Assembly: GCA_947632245.1 (NCBI GenBank)
Contig: CANRON010000004.1
Location: forward strand, 1 to 41,018
Reading direction: 5' to 3'
Origin: an uncultured Ignatzschineria sp.
GTDB lineage: Bacteria > Pseudomonadota > Gammaproteobacteria > Cardiobacteriales > Wohlfahrtiimonadaceae
Length of the DNA: 41,018 bases
Below are positions 34,110 to 41,018 of this stretch, piece by piece. Under the pieces are notes generated by a model. It saw only the letters and a program-made list of their open reading frames with translations, was not told where the DNA came from and ran no database searches. Within the stretch, counting starts at the first letter, position 1. Each line of letters opens with the position of its first letter. The translations under genes were made by a program, and so were the position numbers.

Positions 34110-35312
34110 ATGGCAGGAGTAGAGAATTTATTTGCAAAGCGTATCCAAGGCTCTCAAAGTTCAATCGTAAGAGACCTTTTACAATATACGAAAATGCCGA
34201 ATATTGTTTCGCTTGCAGGCGGAATTCCAGCGGCAGATATGTTTGATATGGAAGGAATTAATGCTGCTTTAAATGAGGTCATTACTTCTGGCGAAGTCAA
34301 TGCTTATCAGTATAGTACAACTGATGGTGAAGAGGTTCTTCGTGATGAGATTGTAAAATTCATCGCGGATCGTGATATCCATGCTAAAGCGGATGAGATT
34401 GTTGTGACGAGTGGTTCACAGCAAGGGCTTGATCTTATTTCACGAACATTCCTGGATGAAGGCGATGTCATTTTGGTGGAGCGACCGACTTATCTTGCTG
34501 CTATTTCGGGCTTTAAATTAACAGGCGCAACCGTTGAAGATGTTGAGGGCGGCGCGGATGGTTTAAATGTCGATGCCTTAGAAGCACGTCTTGAAAAAGG
34601 CCCCGTAAAAGCACTCTATATTGTGCCAACCTTTGCAAATCCAACGGGTTCAACGCTTTCAGCAGAGAAACGCCAGCGTATTTTAGATTTAGCTGTTAAA
34701 CATAATTTTGTGATTTTTGAAGATGACCCTTATGGTGAAATTCGTTTTACAGATGCATTGGCAAAGCCCATCTATTCGCTCGTGAAGACGGAAGAAGAGA
34801 AAGAGCATATTGTTTATCTCTCATCATTCTCAAAAGTATTAGTACCGGGACTTCGTTTGGGCTTTATCGTTACAAGTCCAAAAATTCGCGAAAAAATTGT
34901 GATCTGCAAACAATCTGTCGATCTTCATACGCCTGTATTATCACAATTGATTGTCGCAAATTATCTTAAAAGTGGTCGCTTGCAACCTCGGATTAAAGAG
35001 ATTTCAAAAGCATATCAATTACGTTGCCAATATTTAATGGATTCTCTACGTAAATATACCGGCGATAAAATTACTTTTGCTGAACCAACGGGCGGCATGT
35101 TCCTCTGGGCAAAGTTACCAGAAGGCATGAGTGCGAGTAAATTGTTAAAACACGCAATTGATGCAGAAGTTGTATTTGTTCCAGGATCGGCATTTTATGT
35201 CGGTACACCAGAAGATAATACGCTTCGACTCTCATTTGCGACAGTGACGGAAGATTCAGCAGAAGAGGCGGGGCGTCGTTTAGCGATCGCTTTAGAAAAT
35301 TACGAGGCATAA
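34110..35312 (+). CDS. PLP-dependent aminotransferase (fold type I, 2-aminoadipate/LysN-like)
   Basis: A class I/II aminotransferase of 400 residues. The PLP lysine is Lys242 in SSFSKVLVPGLRLGF. Other family marks are VSLAGGIPA near 34, YQYSTTDGEEVLR near 68, VTSGSQQGLDL near 100, and PTFANPTGSTLS near 172. This layout is that of MocR-related and LysN-like enzymes that act on 2-aminoadipate, branched-chain or aromatic amino acids; substrate cannot be settled. An AGGAG lies 12 bases before the ATG. A single-gene unit, ended by an intrinsic terminator. Confidence 0.9.
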   Translation: MAGVENLFAKRIQGSQSSIVRDLLQYTKMPNIVSLAGGIPAADMFDMEGINAALNEVITSGEVNAYQYSTTDGEEVLRDEIVKFIADRDIHAKADEIVVTSGSQQGLDLISRTFLDEGDVILVERPTYLAAISGFKLTGATVEDVEGGADGLNVDALEARLEKGPVKALYIVPTFANPTGSTLSAEKRQRILDLAVKHNFVIFEDDPYGEIRFTDALAKPIYSLVKTEEEKEHIVYLSSFSKVLVPGLRLGFIVTSPKIREKIVICKQSVDLHTPVLSQLIVANYLKSGRLQPRIKEISKAYQLRCQYLMDSLRKYTGDKITFAEPTGGMFLWAKLPEGMSASKLLKHAIDAEVVFVPGSAFYVGTPEDNTLRLSFATVTEDSAEEAGRRLAIALENYEA

Positions 35313-35412
35313 TTGAGTCATTCATTCACTAAAATACGCCGTAATCATCAAGTTTTTTACCACAAGGGCCTAGATGAATCGGTCAGTGATTTGATTACAT
35401 GCTGTATTAATA

Positions 35413-35440
35413 TACGTATAGATGATTACGTATAGATGAT
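35413..35440 (+). repeat. Tandem duplication of a 14-mer after the aminotransferase gene
   Basis: Two abutting exact copies of TACGTATAGATGAT stand just before the terminator stem. Each copy contains the palindrome TACGTA. Confidence 0.85.
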
Positions 35441-35442
35441 CG

Positions 35443-35476
35443 AAGCCATCTCTCGCTGCATAGAGGTGGCTTTTTT
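35443..35476 (+). terminator. Intrinsic terminator of the aminotransferase gene
   Basis: An 11-base-pair stem (35443-35453 with 35462-35472, core AAGCCATCTCT with one G-T pair) has an 8-base loop and then a T tract, ending the aminotransferase unit before the YigZ gene. Confidence 0.88.
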
Positions 35477-35529
35477 ATTGAGTGCGTAACGGCATTTATG
35501 AAACAAGATGATAATGGTATGATATCGCA

Positions 35530-36141
35530 ATGAATAGTGATCAATATAAAACCATAACCGCTTCTAGCGAAGATGAATTCGTAATTTCACGAAGCCGATT
35601 TATTACGTTTGCAGTGCCTGTGAAGTCTGAAGAAGAGATAGATACAATCTTAGATGAATATCGTAAGCGTTACAATGACTCTCGGCATGTGTGTTACGCT
35701 TATGTTTTGGGTGAAAAGTACGATCGTTACCGCGCAAATGATGATGGCGAGCCATCGGGTTCTGCCGGAAGGCCCATTCTCGGGCAGATCCGCTCGCTTG
35801 AACTGACGAATGTATTAGTAATGGTGGTTCGTTATTTTGGGGGGATTAAGCTCGGCACTGGCGGGTTAGTCACTGCATATCAGGAAGGGGCGCGTAATGC
35901 GCTTGAAAAAGCGACCATTGTGACAAAAACAATCGGACAAAAGGTGACTTTCACCTTTGATTATCCTGCAACCAATGATGTAAACCATATCATTAATGAT
36001 TTTAATGCCGCAAAATCGAATGAAAATTATGGGGTGAATTGTGAGATGACTTTAAGTGTCCGAGCCAATGATTATGCAGGATTACTTGCGCGGTTAGAGA
36101 AGGTTGATACGCTCTTTATCACTGAAAAGCAAGACGAGTAA
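35530..36141 (+). CDS. YigZ/IMPACT-family protein
   Basis: A 203-residue member of the YigZ (UPF0029/IMPACT) family, matching the E. coli length. The N-terminal Impact domain carries the signature DDGEPSGSAGRPIL and VRYFGGIKLGTGGLVTAY (about 75-120). The C-terminal part is the ferredoxin-like DUF1949 domain (about 137-195). In eukaryotes IMPACT modulates Gcn2 signalling; the bacterial role is unknown, with ribosome or RNA binding suspected. No strong ribosome site is visible before the ATG. It has its own short upstream region after the aminotransferase terminator. Confidence 0.93.
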   Translation: MNSDQYKTITASSEDEFVISRSRFITFAVPVKSEEEIDTILDEYRKRYNDSRHVCYAYVLGEKYDRYRANDDGEPSGSAGRPILGQIRSLELTNVLVMVVRYFGGIKLGTGGLVTAYQEGARNALEKATIVTKTIGQKVTFTFDYPATNDVNHIINDFNAAKSNENYGVNCEMTLSVRANDYAGLLARLEKVDTLFITEKQDE

Positions 36142-36309
36142 AAGCATCTAGTTAATGGATCATTAATCTCGAAATTTGTCAGTTTGTCAGTCATTAAAAA
36201 CTACAAGAAATACTACATAATCTGAATACTCCGCATAGAGGTATCCTTCTGAATAGGTACCTCCAAGCGGATACTATTTCCAAGTTAAGTACATTAAAAG
36301 CTAAGAGCG

Positions 36310-37083
36310 TTAATATAATCTAAAGTCGACCAATAACGGATTATGATCTGAAGCATCCGTTTCTAGGACTTGACTCTTCTCTAAACGTAGGCCGCGATAA
36401 AAGACAAAATCTAATGGGGAGTTAAAGAATGATTTGCGGTGATCGTTATCAAAATTGACGGATTTTAGCCCCATTCTGCGGGTGAAGAGATAGAGAAGAT
36501 GTAAGCGTTTTCGGCTCCAAGTATTAAAATCACCGGCAAAAATGACAGGGCCATTATGATTCATGACATGCTCGGCAATAGATTGGATCTGTTCGCGATA
36601 GATTTTAACGCCTAAACTGAAATTGACAGAATGAACATTCACAACCATTAGTAAACGTTTATCATATAAGGGATAGACTGTAATAAGCGCTGATTTTGCG
36701 AGACGCAGAAAAGGCTCTGCTGTTCTAAAAGGGCGTGAATAGAGCGGATAGCTTGAAGCGAGAGTCATTACCCCATATGAATCTTTAGTGATTTCAATTG
36801 CCGGCACCTGATCCCCTACTAAAAAGTGTTCTTGAGAGAACTTCACAAGTTCCTCGGATGATTTCGCTTCTTGCAGCAGAATTAGATCCCGATCCTTTCC
36901 ATACTCTTTTAAGATCGATAGCCAGTTTAATTTCTGTTGCTTGTAGATATTCCACACCATGATTGTCAGGCGGTTATCTTTAGAAAAAGGATAGAATCGA
37001 TCAAGGCGGGTTTCACCATGTAGGGTTTCTCGCCCCTTGTGGTCTGAGGTAAATCTAAATAGATGATTTTTTTTATTCGCCAT
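36310..37083 (-). CDS. Endonuclease/exonuclease/phosphatase (EEP) family protein, YafD-like
   Basis: An EEP-superfamily phosphodiesterase of 257 residues, resembling the UPF0294/YafD group. The catalytic set is visible: Asn45 (VWNIYK), Glu72 (LLQEAK), His151 (NVHSVNF), Asp185 and Asn187 (GDFNTW), Asp225 and the final Asp246-His247 (SDHNPL). All metal and catalytic residues are present, so it should be active. Substrate (DNA, RNA or lipid phosphate) cannot be told. No signal peptide or membrane segment. Gene stands alone between the YigZ gene and the exported-protein pair. Confidence 0.88.
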   Translation of the reverse strand: MANKKNHLFRFTSDHKGRETLHGETRLDRFYPFSKDNRLTIMVWNIYKQQKLNWLSILKEYGKDRDLILLQEAKSSEELVKFSQEHFLVGDQVPAIEITKDSYGVMTLASSYPLYSRPFRTAEPFLRLAKSALITVYPLYDKRLLMVVNVHSVNFSLGVKIYREQIQSIAEHVMNHNGPVIFAGDFNTWSRKRLHLLYLFTRRMGLKSVNFDNDHRKSFFNSPLDFVFYRGLRLEKSQVLETDASDHNPLLVDFRLY

Positions 37084-37419
37084 AGATCATTCGAACCGAG
37101 CTCGTCCTTCATAGATAGGAAGTTTAATATTCCATTGTCGCTCATTCATCTTGAAAAATCATGACTTATTTCAGGTCTTAGGGCAGCAAGCGTATCCGCC
37201 TGATACTATGGATGATTGAGTAATACCGTCGTTTACCATTTGAATGATTCGTTTTAGGTTGATCTTACATATCGATAAATCCTAGAGCATATGCGAGTTT
37301 TAATTAACAAGTAGGTCGAAATATGCCTATAATCGAATCGTTATTCATTATTAATCATTAGATTGAATGCAGCAGTAACGTATTTCCATCGATTTTGACA
37401 TATTGCTTTCTGAGGAGAA
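37084..37419. other. Gene-free intergenic stretch before the exported-protein pair
   Basis: About 336 bases between divergent genes. No ORF, hairpin terminator or clear promoter pair was seen. TTGACA near 37396 is well shaped but sits too close to the start codon at 37420 to be a -35 for it. Confidence 0.4.
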
Positions 37420-37860
37420 ATGTACGTGATCACTACTTCGAGATTAAAAAAAACAATCCTTACACTGTCTATCATTTCGTTATTACAGACCCCGCTAGTA
37501 TTTGGGCAGGATTCCAATAGAAGTGAGAGTTCTGTTATCTATTCTTCCATTGTTATGGTTGGGATTTCAGCGATGCCCATTATTCTCCCAATGACAGTTT
37601 TTGACTCTATGGCGGATAAGAGCGATAAGAGTCTGGCAGAAGAATTTGTCTATGTTGATGCCCAAAATGAAGAAGGGGAGCCAGTCAAATTGAAGCTTCC
37701 GAAAGAGGCTGCAGATAAAGTTTCAATCAATCCTACTGATAAGATTAAGATTGAAGTGGGGGATAAGGGAGATCGCACGCTTTATGTGAATGGGGAGGCA
37801 AAAACACTCTTTTTACGGGAAGGGGATAGTCATATTTTAAAGCAAAAACCACTTAATTAA
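37420..37860 (+). CDS. Small exported or membrane-anchored protein paired with a DUF2145 lipoprotein
   Basis: Unknown function; 146 residues. A signal peptide spans about 1-29 (LKKTILTLSIISLLQTPLVFG), then a second hydrophobic, Ile/Val/Met-rich stretch at about 39-61, then a charged C-terminal part with DKIKIEVGDKGDRTLYVNGEAK. The layout (signal, hydrophobic middle, short beta-like tail) is like small STM0539-type proteins I recall next to DUF2145 genes; that recollection is weak. GAGGAG lies just 3-4 bases before ATG 37420; a GTG at 37426 gives better spacing and may be the true start. The next gene follows after 30 bases, so the two are an operon. Confidence 0.75.
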   Translation: MYVITTSRLKKTILTLSIISLLQTPLVFGQDSNRSESSVIYSSIVMVGISAMPIILPMTVFDSMADKSDKSLAEEFVYVDAQNEEGEPVKLKLPKEAADKVSINPTDKIKIEVGDKGDRTLYVNGEAKTLFLREGDSHILKQKPLN

Positions 37861-37890
37861 GTCAAACATGATTATTCAGGTAAAACAATA

Positions 37891-38817
37891 ATGATTCTAG
37901 AGAAAATAGTGAACAGAGCTCGTATACTTTTTTTGTTGAGTAGCATGTTATTGCTAACGGCATGCAGCGCAATCGTTGCTGACAATAGCTGCGGCGAAAA
38001 CAATCTCAGCGTAGAAGAGATGCGTAAAACTTTTGTTGTGGGTAAAAATCTAGAGTCAGCTCTGAATAAACTCGGTGCTGAAGTCATTGTAGTGGCGCGA
38101 AGTGGGCAAGATCTTGGCGATTATGGTATTAGCTATTCTCATGCAGGATTTGTGGTAAAAGAAAAAACGGGCTGGAATGTCTATCATTTATTAAATGAGT
38201 GCCCATCAAGTTTGGGTGGACTGTACCAAGAGGGGTTAGGTGACTTTGTGGTTCCGGCAATTATTAATGAAAAGCGATTGAGTATTGATAGTAAAAGAGA
38301 TCAAGATTCAGCGCCTGTGGCGGCGAATCTTACCTTTGCTTATGCAATACCGCCTGTAAAAGTGCAGAGAGCTTTGCAATCTTTGCTTCTGAACAAAAGT
38401 ATTAGAAATAGTGTTTTTGAGCGAAATTATAGCGCTGTTGCCCATCCTTATAATCTCATTAATCAAAATAGTAATGGTTGGCTATTAGAGCTCTATGCAC
38501 TCGCTGAGGCGCAAACAGAAGGTGTTAAGCTTAAAGACCGTGAAGATGCGCACAAATGGCTTCAAGAGAATGGTTATCAGGGCACTGAGTTACCGGCATC
38601 TATCTTAAAGCAGCGTTTAGCTGCGATGGTTGTGGGCAATATCTCTTTAAAAGGACATGCGACGGGGGACCGTTATCAAGGAAAACTATTGATTAATAGT
38701 GGGGATTCAGTACTCGATTATATTGCCGGTAACAGCCCTCTTTTAAATTGTGAGCGATACGTGAATAGTGCTAAAAGTCAGGCAGGCGATTATTGTGAAT
38801 TAAGTTTGGCGCGTTAA
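37891..38817 (+). CDS. DUF2145-family lipoprotein
   Basis: A 308-residue protein with a lipoprotein signal ending in Leu-Thr-Ala-Cys (Cys25). The DUF2145 hallmarks are present: VIVVARSGQDLGDYGISYSHAGF (near 64-87), a VYHLLNECPSS segment, LYQEGLGDFV near 110, and NYSAVAHPYNLINQNSNGWLLE near 180. The Ser-His-Ala-Gly-Phe string with its later His and Asn recalls NlpC/P60-like papain-fold enzymes (YiiX type), but the role of the family is not established. Placed in the cell envelope by its lipid anchor. Partner of the small exported protein upstream. Confidence 0.82.
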   Translation: MILEKIVNRARILFLLSSMLLLTACSAIVADNSCGENNLSVEEMRKTFVVGKNLESALNKLGAEVIVVARSGQDLGDYGISYSHAGFVVKEKTGWNVYHLLNECPSSLGGLYQEGLGDFVVPAIINEKRLSIDSKRDQDSAPVAANLTFAYAIPPVKVQRALQSLLLNKSIRNSVFERNYSAVAHPYNLINQNSNGWLLELYALAEAQTEGVKLKDREDAHKWLQENGYQGTELPASILKQRLAAMVVGNISLKGHATGDRYQGKLLINSGDSVLDYIAGNSPLLNCERYVNSAKSQAGDYCELSLAR

Positions 38818-38825
38818 ATGACGAG

Positions 38826-38855
38826 TCTCATGAAACTTTCTGAAGTTTAATGAGA
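38826..38855. terminator. Hairpin between the convergent DUF2145 and acyltransferase genes
   Basis: A 12-position stem (38826-38837 with 38844-38855, one mismatch, arms TCTCATGAAACT / AGTTTAATGAGA) lies just past the DUF2145 stop, and a smaller AGCTCC/GGAGCT hairpin follows at 38862-38882. Neither has a real U tract, so termination efficiency is uncertain. Confidence 0.45.
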
Positions 38856-38910
38856 ATACTGAGCTCCGAAGACTAGGGAGCTAGGGGATTATATTATTGA
38901 AGGCACATAT

Positions 38911-39585
38911 TTAATGATCTTGAATCGGAATGATACTTTGTTCAATGAGAGTGTGAAAGGCTGTCTCTAATGATGTTAAATATGTTTGCGCATTTACATT
39001 GTATGGCAGGGCATTGCCTATAATTACATCACAATTAAAGGGAACAAACAGTGCTTCACCTTTAGGAAGCGCTTTCCCTAATCCTCGAAGTATGATGGGA
39101 ATAACCGGAATCTCTGGGTATTGGCTGATCAACATATGAATACCCCGTTTAAGTTTAAAATCCCGCTCTTCGGTGATCGAACGCGTTCCTTCTGGAAATA
39201 AAATCAAAATCTCATTGTTCTCTAAAGCTTCGTAGCACTCTTTAAATAGCTCTTGTGGTGCTTTCATGACCTTGCGCTCCATAGGAATAATATCAATGCA
39301 GTACTGTGAGAAGAAGCGCATGAATCGATTTTTCATAAAGTAATCCGCGGCTGCAACAGGGCGGATGTTATTGATCCTTGAAAGGGGATAGAGACTCATC
39401 AGTACTAGTGTATCTAAGTGGCTAGTATGATTGGCAACGATTATTGCGGGGCCTTTTATGGGAATCTGCGGGCGGTTGATGATGTTAAGCCCAAGGCCTA
39501 TCAAAACAAGCGGTTTAATGATCAACCCAAAAAAGAGGAGCTTTAACCATTTTATTTTTCGATGGGAATGAGAGGATGTCATCAT
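38911..39585 (-). CDS. 1-acyl-sn-glycerol-3-phosphate acyltransferase family protein (PlsC-like)
   Basis: A membrane-associated acyltransferase of 224 residues that transfers a fatty acyl chain to a lysophospholipid, most likely lysophosphatidate. The HX4D catalytic motif is in VANHTSHLDTL (near 52-57), and the substrate-binding FPEGTRS lies near 133-139. One N-terminal membrane segment (about 12-34). Its ATG shares the A of the upstream TAA stop (TAATG), so it is translationally coupled to the CDP-diglyceride synthase gene. With that partner it would supply and activate phosphatidate. The main PlsC may be elsewhere. Confidence 0.9.
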   Translation of the reverse strand: MMTSSHSHRKIKWLKLLFFGLIIKPLVLIGLGLNIINRPQIPIKGPAIIVANHTSHLDTLVLMSLYPLSRINNIRPVAAADYFMKNRFMRFFSQYCIDIIPMERKVMKAPQELFKECYEALENNEILILFPEGTRSITEERDFKLKRGIHMLISQYPEIPVIPIILRGLGKALPKGEALFVPFNCDVIIGNALPYNVNAQTYLTSLETAFHTLIEQSIIPIQDH

Positions 39586-40577
39586 TAAGCCCCCGTGACA
39601 TAGTAGAAATAATGAAAGAAGATAGGCGCTGCATACATTAGGCTATCGATACGATCTAAAATGCCGCCATGACCCGGAATGAGAGAACTACTATCTTTAA
39701 TCTTGAGATCCCGCTTAACAGAAGAGAGCACGACATCGCCTACAAAGCCCGAAACTGCAATTAATATGCCGGCAATGATCCCTTGTTGTAATGATAAAAT
39801 CGTCAGGAATGGGGCTAAAAATGCCGAAAGTATCGTAGTAACAATTAGGCCACCGATAAAGCCGCCCCAAGTTTTATTGGGGCTTACTTTGGGAATGATT
39901 TTTCGTTTTCCAAAGCATTTTCCGGATACATATTGGCTCACGTCATTGAACTGTGTCACGAATAGAAGATAAAGAATGAGCCCTGAAAAGCCGGCATTAG
40001 GGTTGATTCGATCAATATTTGCAAGATAAGCAATGTGGCTAAAAGCGAAGACGCAGAGCATCAAGCTCCATTGGATAATCGCATTGGCTCTGATAAAGCC
40101 ATGCGTTTCACCGATTAGGATCGATCTAAAGGGTAAAAATAGAAACATATAGACCGGAATAAAGATAATAAACATGCCGTACCACTGAATATATGCAAAA
40201 TAAAATTGGAGTGGGATAGCGAGATAAGCCCAAAAGATTAATCTTCGATCCACAATACGCAGCGGCGTAATAGAAAAGAACTCTTTAAGTGCTAAGAAGC
40301 TGATAAAGCCAAAAAAGATAGTGCTCGCTTTCGCACCGAAAAGGAGCGCTCCGACTATTAGCGCAATCATCCACCACCAAGAGCGGGTACGAAGCACTAA
40401 TTCTTGATAATCTTTATCCGGATTACGTTTCACTTTAAAGTAAACAATAAAGCTTGCAATGATAAGGGTCAGGATAAGTGCTAATCCCATCATCAAGGCG
40501 TGGCTCGGAATGAAGGAGAAGATTCGCCCCGGGATATTAAAGGGGCTGTAAGCCATAATATTGTTTGATGTATTCAT
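39585..40577 (-). CDS. Phosphatidate cytidylyltransferase (CdsA/YnbB-like)
   Basis: An inner-membrane enzyme of 330 residues that makes CDP-diacylglycerol from phosphatidate and CTP. About eight membrane helices. The CdsA signature is complete: VSPNKTWGGFIGG near 229-241 and the metal-binding end SSVKRDLKIKDSSSLIPGHG followed by GILDRIDS. Between a CDP-alcohol phosphatidyltransferase and an acyltransferase, it resembles E. coli ynbB beside ynbA, rather than the housekeeping cdsA beside dxr and uppS. The N-terminus is long and an internal Met could be the start. Confidence 0.92.
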   Translation of the reverse strand: MNTSNNIMAYSPFNIPGRIFSFIPSHALMMGLALILTLIIASFIVYFKVKRNPDKDYQELVLRTRSWWWMIALIVGALLFGAKASTIFFGFISFLALKEFFSITPLRIVDRRLIFWAYLAIPLQFYFAYIQWYGMFIIFIPVYMFLFLPFRSILIGETHGFIRANAIIQWSLMLCVFAFSHIAYLANIDRINPNAGFSGLILYLLFVTQFNDVSQYVSGKCFGKRKIIPKVSPNKTWGGFIGGLIVTTILSAFLAPFLTILSLQQGIIAGILIAVSGFVGDVVLSSVKRDLKIKDSSSLIPGHGGILDRIDSLMYAAPIFFHYFYYVTGA

Positions 40578-40618
40578 TGAAAACTCCCTAGTCAGTTGAT
40601 CTCTTTTGTTGAGATGGC

Positions 40619-41018
40619 TTATTTTTCGCTATTTTTGAACCGGTAAATCTGAATAAGTCGTCTAACTGTGGTGATAAAGCTACCGACAATGATAATGATG
40701 ATGGCGATCCAGAGAAACTCGGTTGTTAAAGCGAAAAAGAGTCCGATAATAGTTGCGATGAGTGCAATGCTCATCAATGCCATGCGATGCTGTTTGGCAA
40801 AGGGGCCTGAGAAGAAAGCTGGCGTCCCCATAGAAACACCTAATACACGGACATAAGCTGTGAATGCCGCAAAGAGTGAGGCCAATAAGCCAAGCGTTAA
40901 TCCATAAGAGAGATCGTGGTTAAAGGGCGCAATCAAGCTTAAACCAAGGCCTATAAAGAAAAAGGTATCGCTCACCCGATCAGGTACTTCATTAAAGAGT
41001 TCGCCAGCAGCTGTGACT
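40619..41018 (-). CDS. CDP-alcohol phosphatidyltransferase (YnbA-like), 5' end outside the window
   Basis: Only the C-terminal 132 codons are present; the frame stays open to the window edge. The visible start contains the end of the CDP-OH-P motif, GELFNEVPDRVSD, with its final Asp-x-x-x-Asp, followed by four or so membrane helices. The enzyme would exchange CMP on CDP-diacylglycerol for an alcohol headgroup. A GTG at 40973-40975 lies in the middle of the motif, so it is not the real start. It heads the operon with the cytidylyltransferase (41 bases downstream) and PlsC-like gene. Headgroup specificity is unknown. Confidence 0.85.
   Translation of the reverse strand, partial: VTAAGELFNEVPDRVSDTFFFIGLGLSLIAPFNHDLSYGLTLGLLASLFAAFTAYVRVLGVSMGTPAFFSGPFAKQHRMALMSIALIATIIGLFFALTTEFLWIAIIIIIVGSFITTVRRLIQIYRFKNSEK

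Noticed and set aside
1-41018. tRNA genes, CRISPR arrays, insertion sequences and prophage remnants
   Set aside because: No T-loop-like tRNA signature, no regularly spaced repeats, no transposase or terminal inverted repeats were seen on reading both strands.

Overview
The window looks like chromosomal DNA of a low-GC gammaproteobacterium. It carries glnS, recC, rapZ, dusA, a 581-residue DnaG and a TamA-type outer-membrane protein. The protein style fits Cardiobacteriales such as Ignatzschineria or Wohlfahrtiimonas; that placement is an inference from memory and was not tested. No rRNA, tRNA, CRISPR array, phage block or insertion sequence was recognised.

Layout. 1-8500 (+ strand): a divergent RpoS-like sigma factor, rpoD, dusA, an exported DUF945-like protein, yqeY and dnaG. 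This is a rearranged macromolecular-synthesis region without rpsU. 8560-12670 (- strand): glnS translationally coupled to two polar amino-acid ABC permeases, and a zinc-binding protein gene (znuA) with a histidine-rich loop. 12929-13747 (+): an orphan MetQ-type lipoprotein. 13929-20257 (-): tilS, tamA, lysC and an NhaD/CitM-like transporter. 20654-21526 (+): nadK.

21561-27041 is the most interesting part. Two divergent TPP (thiamine pyrophosphate) riboswitches lie about 110 bases apart. The minus-strand one leads into a sodium/solute symporter. The plus-strand one leads into a short-chain dehydrogenase and an NtaA/SnaA-type flavin monooxygenase. No known thiamine biosynthesis enzyme is present, so this looks like a thiamine uptake plus oxidative salvage module that I cannot match to a described pathway. 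It is followed by a possible attenuator (promoter, 42-codon leader ORF, strong intrinsic terminator) and a cytosine-deaminase-like amidohydrolase.

27447-33703 (-): folD, rapZ, and recC overlapping a small membrane protein with a basic tail ending in a possible sliding-clamp-binding hexapeptide. 34110-36141 (+): a PLP aminotransferase flanked by two short tandem duplications, and a YigZ/IMPACT protein. 36310-37083 (-): a YafD-like EEP-family enzyme. 37420-38817 (+): a small exported protein and a DUF2145 lipoprotein. 38911-41018 (-): a YnbA-YnbB-PlsC-like phospholipid operon whose first gene runs off the window.
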